From contig CALLWB010000076.1 of assembly GCA_938016265.1 (NCBI GenBank), positions 1 through 64,000 of the forward strand: a DNA stretch of 64,000 nucleotides, read 5' to 3'. The notes below the pieces were generated by a model. That model made no database searches. It saw only the letters and a list, made by a program, of their open reading frames with translations, and was not told the origin of the DNA. Position numbers and translations under genes: made by a program. Below, one piece after another: positions 17,267-24,291 of the stretch; the first letter of the stretch is position 1; each line of letters starts with the position of its first letter. Source of the stretch: an uncultured Saprospiraceae bacterium (GTDB lineage Bacteria > Bacteroidota > Bacteroidia > Chitinophagales > Saprospiraceae).

Positions 17267-18553
17267 ATGAAATTGTTTAGAAATTTTTGTTTGATTGCGT
17301 TTGTCTTTTACCTGATCCCTTTGACAGCTCAAGACAACGAAGAGAAATTTAGTTATAGTTATATCACAGACAGGAAATTTTTTGTGCCGGATGATTTTAT
17401 TGGATATACTTTCTTCCCTAGTGAAATTGAATATACCGACGGTGATAAGGATGAAGTCAAACCCGGAGAGATTGGCTTTGCGATAAGCCCTCAGGACTTG
17501 ATGATTACGGGTGGCGAATTCAAAGGAATCTACAGCATTGTGTCTATCGATGCGGCAAGATTCGGTTTCCTCCTCAAATTGATGGATGCCAGAAGTCCGA
17601 CCGACCAAGGCCACCTCAAAGTTATCCTGGATGGGAAAAACAATGTAGATGCTTTCGTATTCAAAAAATCAAGAGACAAACAGGAAGTGATCTTCTATCA
17701 GGAACGTATAAATGGAGATTTAGCGGAAGCAGAAAAAAAATACTTCACGGATCGGAATGAGGTCGTTTTGGTGGAACCAGATTCTCTCTGGGGAACGAGA
17801 GTTAACCCTTTCCTTCGAGTGTCGAGAAAGGAGCAAGACCGAATAGAAAGAGCTGACAGCGTATACTTCGAGTTTGTCAAAGAGGTCGTTTCAAAAGAAA
17901 AACCACCAAAACCAGAAGTGAAAGAGGAAGCAGAAGAGGAAGAGGAAGTCCAGGAGGAAGAGTTAGCGAAAGCGGAAAAACCCAAGAAGGAAAAAGAAGA
18001 AAGTACTCCCGTTGATGAAGAAGACGAGTTTATCATGACCGATGAGGACGACGACGACGAAGACGAGGACTTTATTGACGAAGATGATCCTCTGGCAAAC
18101 ATGATCAGAAAAAAACCGAAAAAGAAGAAGGAACCAAAGAAAGAAATCGTCGAAGAAATAATAGAAGAGGAAGAGGAGCTCATCGGTGAAGCAGAACTCG
18201 CCGCCATGGAAATAGAAGCGCAAGAAGAAGAACTTAGAGCCGCTGGTGAAAAAGGAAAGAAAGGCAAAGAAAAAATCGAAAAAGCCCCCAAAGAACGTTA
18301 TGTCTACAAAATTGTACTCAACTTCAGCCATTGGGAAGGAGAAGGGGAGCAAGCCTACAGAAAGGAAGAAAAAATAGTCTACCCAATAAAAACCTGGAAA
18401 AAATTGACTAGCAGCGATCCAAAAGATGTCAACGAACGATTTTTGTTTGAATATTCCGCAAAACCAAATAGTATTCTGGTTTTTCTGGATGACAATAGCT
18501 CAATCAGCAAAATACAGGTAGGTAGTGTAACTTATTTGATGCGAGGATATTAA
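17267..18553 (+). CDS. Exported acidic low-complexity protein
   Basis: 428 residues from the ATG at 17267, which begins the signal peptide MKLFRNFCLIAFVFYLIPL ending TAQ; an in-frame start at 17249 adds six residues. The first ~200 residues are ordinary globular sequence. Roughly residues 205-340 are dominated by Glu, Asp and Lys (DEDDDDEDEDFIDEDDP, KKPKKKKEPKKE), giving a very purine-rich coding strand. A final ~85-residue segment (FSHWEGEGEQAYRKEEK, IVYPIKTWKKL, SVTYLMRGY) may be a small beta domain. The family is not recognised. The last 63 bp of the gene recur as a degraded copy at 20716-20774, beyond the inserted acyltransferase. Confidence 0.6.
   Translation: MKLFRNFCLIAFVFYLIPLTAQDNEEKFSYSYITDRKFFVPDDFIGYTFFPSEIEYTDGDKDEVKPGEIGFAISPQDLMITGGEFKGIYSIVSIDAARFGFLLKLMDARSPTDQGHLKVILDGKNNVDAFVFKKSRDKQEVIFYQERINGDLAEAEKKYFTDRNEVVLVEPDSLWGTRVNPFLRVSRKEQDRIERADSVYFEFVKEVVSKEKPPKPEVKEEAEEEEEVQEEELAKAEKPKKEKEESTPVDEEDEFIMTDEDDDDEDEDFIDEDDPLANMIRKKPKKKKEPKKEIVEEIIEEEEELIGEAELAAMEIEAQEEELRAAGEKGKKGKEKIEKAPKERYVYKIVLNFSHWEGEGEQAYRKEEKIVYPIKTWKKLTSSDPKDVNERFLFEYSAKPNSILVFLDDNSSISKIQVGSVTYLMRGY
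18491..18553 (+). repeat. Direct repeat, left copy (3' end of the acidic-protein gene)
   Basis: 63 bp matching 20716-20774 with five substitutions and a 4-nt gap; the final 30 bp, up to and including the TAA, are identical in both copies. Similarity ends immediately after the stop codon. Confidence 0.85.
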
Positions 18554-18593
18554 TAGTTGTTTACTACATAATCCTGCTAGCTATAAAGGGAAA

Positions 18594-18648
18594 AATTAGG
18601 AATGTGTAAGCTCTAGACGATAGTCAGATGGCTTGCACATTCCTAATT
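18594..18648. terminator. Long hairpin, possible terminator (best on minus strand)
   Basis: An 18-bp stem, 18594-18611 with 18631-18648, has one T-G pair and a 19-nt loop. It is preceded by AAAAA and followed by AAAACAAAA, so a T tract follows it only on the minus strand. It may stop read-through or mark an end of the inserted segment. Confidence 0.4.
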
Positions 18649-18878
18649 AAAACAAAACTTGGTGGGATGGATGGCCTACTAAGGTAAAAGGAAATCCCTA
18701 CAGCCTGTTTCTACCGGATCGACGAATCCTGCCTTTGAACCTTAAGGCTTGTTTCCTAATCACTTTCACTGTTCTTTTTCTTTAAGTACTGATGTAATCC
18801 TTTATCAGTAACCGTAAGAATATTCCGATCTAATTTGCGACTTATAAATGCGTTGAGGTTACAGCCATGTATAAGAGC

Positions 18879-18909
18879 TTTAGCCCTCAAGGTATTTTAT
18901 TTATCTTTG
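18879..18909 (+). promoter_or_regulatory. Promoter of the acyltransferase gene
   Basis: TTTA (18879-18882) and TATCTTTG (18902-18909) with a 19-bp spacer, close to the Bacteroidota consensus; about 50 bp before the ATG at 18961. The inserted gene therefore carries its own promoter. Confidence 0.55.
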
Positions 18910-18960
18910 CGCGTCCAGCGTATTGCACGTTGAAGAATGATAGCGAATAATATATAGAAA

Positions 18961-20712
18961 ATGATAAAGTTAATTGATAAAATAGGATATCGGAATGATA
19001 TAGATGGGCTTAGAGCTATAGCTGTTATCGCCGTATTGATATTTCATCTTGGACATTTACCTAACGGTTATTTAGGTGTAGACATCTTCTTTGTGATCAG
19101 TGGTTATCTAATTACAAAGATTTTATACTTGCAGGCTATTGGATCTAACTTAAGAATTAAAAACTTTTACCTCAAAAGAATAAGAAGGATCATCCCGCTG
19201 GTTTCCTTCTTTACATTAATCTCATTACCCATTGGTTTTCTGTTAATGCTGCCGGATGATTTTGAAAATCTAGCACAAAGTGTTGTTGCAACTAACTTAT
19301 TTTCAAACAACATTTTACAATACCTAACTACTGGCAACTATTGGGATGTAGTCAATGAGTTTAAACCATTAATGCATACGTGGAGTTTAGCAGTAGAGGA
19401 GCAATATTATTTCATTTATCCTTTTCTATTTTTCTTTTTAAAGGGGAAAAACCTCAAGTATTTGGGCCACGTTCTGATCTTGTTAACCATATTTTCATTG
19501 GCATTATATTTTTCTCAAATCAAGGAGGCTGCAAAATTTTATTTATTACCCGCAAGATTTTTTGAATTGTCAATCGGTGGGTTAGGCGCTGTTTTCTTGA
19601 AAAATAAATTGATAGTTTCCAACTATAGACTCCTCATCGTCTTGGCGATATCCGTTTTGTTGGTGTTTAATGTGCCATTCTTAATGGACTTTTTATACAT
19701 TCCTGTTGTAGTGTTGTTAACGTTAATCCTGTTAACTACCTACTCAGAAAAGAAAGGACTAACCTCATTATTACTGGAAAATAGTGTAATGGTATTTATT
19801 GGAAAAATAAGCTTTAGCATATACATGTGGCACCAGCTAATCCTTGCTTTTTCAAGGTATGCTTTATTTCAAGAAATGAACATTCAAAGAGTTCTACTTC
19901 TATTCCTCTTGACTATCTTCCTTTCTTATCTTACTTATAAATTCATAGAACAACCTTTTAGGAAAAAAGATAAATTCTCAACAAAAGCCGTACTTATAAT
20001 ACTATTGGTGGCAAACTTGATTTCTACTGTCGGTGCATTTTATGTTTACAAAAAAGGTGGTGTACTAAAGGATTTTCCACACTTAGAGATATTTAATGGC
20101 GATTCAAAAAACCTATCACATTCAGCATACAATGATAGGATTTATGCGAAAGACAAAGATTTTCCAAACAATGAAAAAATAAATGTTTTAGTTATTGGAA
20201 ACAGTTTTGCTAGAGACTGGGCAAATGTTTTATTAGAATCTAACTATGGCGAAAAAATAAATCTCTCTTACTATTTTACAATAAGATCAATAAATGATAA
20301 AATAAAGGATAGAGTGGCAAAGGCAGATTTAGTCTTCTGGTCTACCCTAGAAATGAATAGCTTAAAGAAGTTGAACCTTCCAAAGAGTGACCTTGATAAA
20401 GTATGGTGCACAGGGACAAAAAACTTTGGTATTAACTCAGGTCTTTTTTACAACTATTCAGGTAAGGACTTTTGTGCGCAACGAACTCATTTGGAAGATG
20501 GATATTGGGAATCTAATGAGCAACTAAAAAAAGAGTGGGGTGCTAAATATATTGATCTAATTGCTCCTGTCATTGATTCGACAGGAGAAATGCCGGTATT
20601 TACGGATGACTGTAAGTTTATAAGCCAGGATTGCAGGCATTTTACAAAGGGAGGAGCGGTTTTCTATTCAAAAATGTTAAGTCAAAAGCTTGATTTAATA
20701 TTTGAAAATTAA
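18961..20712 (+). CDS. OafA-like acyltransferase-3 with C-terminal SGNH domain
   Basis: 583 residues. The N-terminal part is an acyltransferase-3 membrane domain: DIDGLRAIAVIAVLIFHLG with the conserved catalytic-zone His, GVDIFFVISGYLITKI, the R-R stretch LKRIRRIIPL, HTWSLAVEEQYYF, and about ten membrane helices to residue ~365. The C-terminal part resembles an SGNH hydrolase/transferase (VLVIGNSFARDW with the Ser block; CRHFTKGGAVFYSKML with the His block). Such two-domain proteins O-acetylate lipopolysaccharide, exopolysaccharide or peptidoglycan, moving acetyl groups across the inner membrane. The gene is visibly AT-richer than its neighbours and lies between two copies of the 3' end of the preceding gene, which points to acquisition by insertion. 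Confidence 0.88.
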   Translation: MIKLIDKIGYRNDIDGLRAIAVIAVLIFHLGHLPNGYLGVDIFFVISGYLITKILYLQAIGSNLRIKNFYLKRIRRIIPLVSFFTLISLPIGFLLMLPDDFENLAQSVVATNLFSNNILQYLTTGNYWDVVNEFKPLMHTWSLAVEEQYYFIYPFLFFFLKGKNLKYLGHVLILLTIFSLALYFSQIKEAAKFYLLPARFFELSIGGLGAVFLKNKLIVSNYRLLIVLAISVLLVFNVPFLMDFLYIPVVVLLTLILLTTYSEKKGLTSLLLENSVMVFIGKISFSIYMWHQLILAFSRYALFQEMNIQRVLLLFLLTIFLSYLTYKFIEQPFRKKDKFSTKAVLIILLVANLISTVGAFYVYKKGGVLKDFPHLEIFNGDSKNLSHSAYNDRIYAKDKDFPNNEKINVLVIGNSFARDWANVLLESNYGEKINLSYYFTIRSINDKIKDRVAKADLVFWSTLEMNSLKKLNLPKSDLDKVWCTGTKNFGINSGLFYNYSGKDFCAQRTHLEDGYWESNEQLKKEWGAKYIDLIAPVIDSTGEMPVFTDDCKFISQDCRHFTKGGAVFYSKMLSQKLDLIFEN

Positions 20713-20715
20713 ACG

Positions 20716-20774
20716 GATAATAGCTTGATCAGCAATATACAGGCAGTGTAACTTATTTGATGCGAGGATATTAA
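20716..20774 (+). pseudogene. Detached, frameshifted copy of the acidic-protein gene 3' end
   Basis: 59 bp matching 18491-18553. In the original frame it reads DNSLISNIQAV and then stops, because four bases are missing relative to the left copy; the last 30 bp are otherwise identical. It stands directly before the strong terminator at 20801, so this is probably the original 3' end and terminator position of the gene at 17267-18553. Confidence 0.7.
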
Positions 20775-20800
20775 GCACAAATCTGGCAAAAACAAAATGG

Positions 20801-20838
20801 AAGAACCCACATCTGAAAAAATGTGGGTTCTTTTTCTT
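20801..20838 (+). terminator. Intrinsic terminator
   Basis: A perfect 12-bp stem AAGAACCCACAT (20801-20812) / ATGTGGGTTCTT (20821-20832), 8-nt loop, followed by a T-rich tract TTTCTT. It serves the acyltransferase transcript now and probably served the acidic-protein gene before the insertion. Confidence 0.9.
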
Positions 20839-20894
20839 GCTGATATGGTGTTTGGTGGCGAATTCTTGTTATTTTGCGAACTAAATCCCGTATC

Positions 20895-21857
20895 ATGACT
20901 GAAGTAAAATTGTTCTCGGGAACAAACTCCCGATATCTTTCCGAAAAAATCGCCGATTATTACGGGTTGCCGCTTGGTAAGGCGTCTATCCAACGATTTA
21001 GCGATGGCGAAATGCAGCCTAATATCCTGGAGTCTGTTCGAGGGTCGTATGTGTTTTTTCTGCAATCGACGTTTTCTCCTAGCGACAACCTGATGGAATT
21101 ATTGCTGATGATTGATGCGGCAAAAAGAGCTTCCGCTGGATATATTACGGCAGTGATGCCTTACTTCGGTTATGCACGCCAGGACCGAAAAGACAAACCG
21201 AGGGTCGCAATCGGTGCGAAGCTTGTTGCCAACATATTGCAGGCAGCTGGTGCGAATCGAGTGATGACCATGGATTTTCACGCAGATCAAATTCAAGGAT
21301 TTTTTGATATTCCGGTTGATCATCTGAAGGGAGAGGCGATATTTATTCCTTACTTAGAACAATTGGAGATTCCGAATATGCTTTTTGCGGCACCAGACGT
21401 AGGTGGAGTAAAACGTGCAAGAAGCTATGCTAAGTATTTTCAAACAGAGCTGGTCATCTGCGATAAAGTCCGAAAAAAAGCAAATGAAGTAGCAGATATG
21501 ACCGTGATCGGGGATGTCAAAGGCAGAGACGTAATTTTGGTCGATGACTTGGTCGATACGGCAGGTACCCTTTGTAGAGCCGCAAAAACGATCATGGAGC
21601 AAGGGGCGACAAGCGTCCGGGCCATTTGCACGCACCCAGTACTGTCAGGCAATGCCTACAAGAACATTCAAAATTCATTGTTGGAAGAACTGATTGTATC
21701 CGACACCCTTCCCATTAAAAATACATCAAAGAAAATAAAACAGCTTTCTGTTTCCAGATTGTTTGCCAGAGCGATCCGCTATACACATGAAAATCGGTCG
21801 ATTTCTTCGTTGTTTGTGGATGAAAATTCTAGTAATTTGTTTAATGCACCTTCCTAG
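20895..21857 (+). CDS. prs: Ribose-phosphate pyrophosphokinase
   Basis: 320 residues from the ATG at 20895 (MTEVKLFSGTNSR); a start at 20874 would add seven residues with no family support. Motifs: PYFGYARQDRKDKPR (ATP site), MTMDFHADQIQGFFDIPVDH (flexible/metal loop) and VILVDDLVDTAGT (PRPP loop, residues ~214-226), all intact. The enzyme makes phosphoribosyl pyrophosphate from ribose 5-phosphate and ATP for purine, pyrimidine, His and Trp synthesis in the cytosol. It follows the terminator at 20801, so it has its own promoter; a TTTG and a TATTTTG lie upstream but with poor spacing. Confidence 0.95.
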   Translation: MTEVKLFSGTNSRYLSEKIADYYGLPLGKASIQRFSDGEMQPNILESVRGSYVFFLQSTFSPSDNLMELLLMIDAAKRASAGYITAVMPYFGYARQDRKDKPRVAIGAKLVANILQAAGANRVMTMDFHADQIQGFFDIPVDHLKGEAIFIPYLEQLEIPNMLFAAPDVGGVKRARSYAKYFQTELVICDKVRKKANEVADMTVIGDVKGRDVILVDDLVDTAGTLCRAAKTIMEQGATSVRAICTHPVLSGNAYKNIQNSLLEELIVSDTLPIKNTSKKIKQLSVSRLFARAIRYTHENRSISSLFVDENSSNLFNAPS

Positions 21858-21997
21858 GAAATAATCAGACTGATTTCAATTTTTATTGCCTGTTTGCATA
21901 GCTACGCTCCTGTCAGTTCTTAAAAGTGCCTTTACAAAAAAACAGTGGTGCATATGAAATAAGAACATCTTATATGTAATGGTGGTAACTAAAAAAT

Positions 21998-22030
21998 AAG
22001 CGCCTCAAATCAATTAGATTTGAGGCGCTT
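21998..22030 (-). terminator. Strong terminator between convergent prs and serA
   Basis: A perfect 14-bp stem AAGCGCCTCAAATC (21998-22011) / GATTTGAGGCGCTT (22017-22030) with a 5-nt loop. On the minus strand it is followed by a T-rich tract, so it best fits serA; on plus it is followed by CCTTTAT and may also stop prs transcripts. Confidence 0.85.
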
Positions 22031-22057
22031 CCTTTATCGCTGTACCACATTGAAAGA

Positions 22058-23023
22058 CTAGCTTTCAGTGAAGTGTGTCATTATTTTATCGGCGAGTTCC
22101 AGTCCGATATTGCGTTGCGCTTCTCCAGTAGATGCACCAATGTGTGGAGTTAGGGAAATGCTATGGTTTTCCAGTATTTCTTTCCTTGGTGTTGGTTCAT
22201 TTTCGAATACGTCGAGGCCTGCTGCGGCTACTTTGCCACTCGCTATAGCAGCCAAGAGTGCGTCTTCATCAATCGCTCCTCCTCTCGCCGTATTGACCAC
22301 ACGAACGCCATTTTTCATTTTAGCAAATTCTGCCTCACCAATCAACGGGCGGCCCCCTGCTTTGAATGGAACATGAATAGTTAGGAAGTCTGCTTTTGCC
22401 AGCATATCGTCCATCGTATCCGTCTTTAGTGTTACGCTTAAGGACGCATCTCTAAGTTTGAAGATATTGACGTCGATTTTCATTTCGTCGAAGGCCAGGT
22501 CTACAGGCATGATGTTCATCCCTAATCCTAGACCAATTCGGGCAACTGCTTGTCCGATCCTTCCAAAGCCAATAATACCGAGTGTTTTTCCTCTCAATTG
22601 TACTCCTTTGGAGTAGGCTTTTTTCAAGCGTTTGAATTCTGAATCGCCGATGTCTGGCATATTTCTATTGGCGTGGTGCAGGAAGCGCGAAATCGTAAAC
22701 ATATGCGCAAAAGCTAGTTCTGCAACTGCTTCTGAGGATGCTGCTGGCGTGTTGATCACTTTTATTCCTTTCGAAATTGCATAGTCGACGTCGATGTTGT
22801 CCAGGCCAACGCCTCCGCGAGCTATAATTTTCAGATTAGGACATTGATCGATGAGCTCTTTGCGCACTTTAGTAGCGCTTCTTACGCAGATCACATCGTA
22901 CGCGTTCAATTTTTCTGGTAGTTGAGCTTGTGGAATATGGTCTGAATGTACTTCAAATCCAGCTTTTTCAAGCATTGCTTTCCCGTCAGGATGCACACCG
23001 TCATTTACTAGAACTTTTATCAT
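22058..23023 (-). CDS. serA: D-3-phosphoglycerate dehydrogenase, short form
   Basis: 321 residues of a D-2-hydroxyacid dehydrogenase: IARGGVGLDNID (catalytic Arg zone), NTPAASSEAVAELAFAHM, Rossmann motif GIIGFGRIGQAVA, GLDVFENEP (Glu) and LTPHIGAST (catalytic His). It oxidises 3-phosphoglycerate with NAD in the first step of serine synthesis, if the usual assignment for this short Bacteroidota form holds. The C-terminal ACT regulatory domain of long SerA enzymes is absent, so serine feedback by that route is not expected. Other 2-hydroxyacid dehydrogenases are the alternative. serC is not adjacent. Confidence 0.82.
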   Translation of the reverse strand: MIKVLVNDGVHPDGKAMLEKAGFEVHSDHIPQAQLPEKLNAYDVICVRSATKVRKELIDQCPNLKIIARGGVGLDNIDVDYAISKGIKVINTPAASSEAVAELAFAHMFTISRFLHHANRNMPDIGDSEFKRLKKAYSKGVQLRGKTLGIIGFGRIGQAVARIGLGLGMNIMPVDLAFDEMKIDVNIFKLRDASLSVTLKTDTMDDMLAKADFLTIHVPFKAGGRPLIGEAEFAKMKNGVRVVNTARGGAIDEDALLAAIASGKVAAAGLDVFENEPTPRKEILENHSISLTPHIGASTGEAQRNIGLELADKIMTHFTES

Positions 23024-23121
23024 GATTGTCCGAAATTTTTTATGGTAATTAAGATGGCGAAGGTAGCCAATTATTTTTTAACTGCCATCCAACTCGTCAA
23101 TATAAATTGTATCTTTCTTGG

Positions 23122-24270
23122 ATGGAATTAATTGGAATTCTTCAACTTATCATTTGTCTTGTGACACCGCTCATTATGATGCGGCTTTCCAGGCTGTTAA
23201 AGCTGGAGGATTGGTTGAGTCCTGTTGTTTTAAGTTATCTATTTGGTATTTTTTTGGCGAATACTCCCATTTTTCCAATTAATGAACCACTGGCGACGAA
23301 TACAATGGGGGTGACTATTTTTTTAGCGCTGCCCTTGTTGTTGTTTGCTACTCAGCTTTCTGCTTTTTTTAAGAATGGAAGGAGTATTGTCTGGTCTTTT
23401 TTTCTTTGTGTATTTTCGGGGGTCTTTTGTACCCTTGTCTTTTCTTGGGTGTTTCGAAACATTGGAGAGGATACATCTGTGATTGGAGGGATGCTGGTTG
23501 GTTTATATACAGGGGGCAATCCTAATATGGCGACGTTGTCGCTTGCGCTTGGAGCACGGGATGGATTGTATATTATTATCAGTACGATTGATCTGGTTTG
23601 GTCCGGTTTGTACTTGATTATTCTGACGTCAATTTTAAAACCGTTATTAAGCCTGTTTTTAAAACCGTATGCAAGCCCCATTGAAGAGGATAGCGAAGAG
23701 ACAGCGGTGTATTCCTCTACAGCAGGCTATTCTTCATCAAAAAAACTAAAAAACTGGTCGCTGGCACTTGGATTGTCTGTAATGGTGGCAGGGGGCGCGC
23801 TTGGTTTGACCTTTCTGTTTACTGGAGGCATTGAGGATATGGGGGTTATTATCTTACTCCTTACTTCGTTGAGCCTTTTGGCGTCGTTTATCCCTTCTAT
23901 CCGAACACTACCGGGGAGTTATGAGCTAGGAGAATACATCCTATTTGTTTTTTGTGTGGCAGCAGGTCTGCTCGCCGACTTCAGTGAATTGAAAGGGGTG
24001 GGGTTGTCTTTGGGGATTATGGTTGGGCTGACGATGTATGCTACGATAACCCTTCATTTTCTATTGTCGAGGTTGTTTCGAATTGATGTTGACACGGCAA
24101 TTATCACTTCGACCGCCGCCATTTTCGGTCCGATTTTTATTGGTCAAGTAGGAAGCGCGATAAAAAATAGAAACCTAATTTTCCCTGGAATAGTTGCTGG
24201 GCTGGCTGGTATGGGATTGGGAAATTATTTAGGAATTATTGTTGCCAAAATCATTGCTTCTCTGATCTGA
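23122..24270 (+). CDS. DUF819-family membrane protein
   Basis: 382 residues from the ATG at 23122; the longer frame would need a TTG inside the short upstream region. About ten membrane helices, with the family-like features LEDWLSPVVLSYLFGI, GMLVGLYTGGNPNMATLSLA and ITSTAAIFGPIFIGQVGSAI. DUF819 (YjcL-like) proteins look like sodium-type transporters with two inverted halves; the GGNPNMA and FGPIFIGQV segments fit the mirrored discontinuous helices of such folds. The substrate is unknown. It is convergent with the coiled-coil gene, with only 21 bp between stops. Confidence 0.75.
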   Translation: MELIGILQLIICLVTPLIMMRLSRLLKLEDWLSPVVLSYLFGIFLANTPIFPINEPLATNTMGVTIFLALPLLLFATQLSAFFKNGRSIVWSFFLCVFSGVFCTLVFSWVFRNIGEDTSVIGGMLVGLYTGGNPNMATLSLALGARDGLYIIISTIDLVWSGLYLIILTSILKPLLSLFLKPYASPIEEDSEETAVYSSTAGYSSSKKLKNWSLALGLSVMVAGGALGLTFLFTGGIEDMGVIILLLTSLSLLASFIPSIRTLPGSYELGEYILFVFCVAAGLLADFSELKGVGLSLGIMVGLTMYATITLHFLLSRLFRIDVDTAIITSTAAIFGPIFIGQVGSAIKNRNLIFPGIVAGLAGMGLGNYLGIIVAKIIASLI

Positions 24271-24291
24271 AACGAAGCACCATAAATTATC

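Larger units (their letters stand above)
18554..18960. other. Left part of the putative insert: hairpin and promoter, no gene
   Basis: 407 bp between the acidic-protein gene and the acyltransferase gene. It holds a strong 18-bp hairpin (18594-18648) and a promoter at 18879-18909. No reading frame of note was found. Confidence 0.5.

Noticed and set aside
17698-18352. Long Ser-rich and Phe-rich frames on the minus strand opposite the acidic-protein gene
   Set aside because: They are the antisense image of GAA/GAG/GAC/AAA codon runs; composition is low-complexity and there is no plausible start context.
18491-20774. Direct repeats considered as transposon target-site duplications
   Set aside because: The repeats are about 60 bp, diverged, and no transposase or terminal inverted repeats were found; insertion by recombination at a gene end fits better.
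20851-20876. TTTG and TTATTTTG before prs as its promoter
   Set aside because: The spacer is only 14 bp and the -7 box has T instead of A at position 2, so it was not listed as a site.
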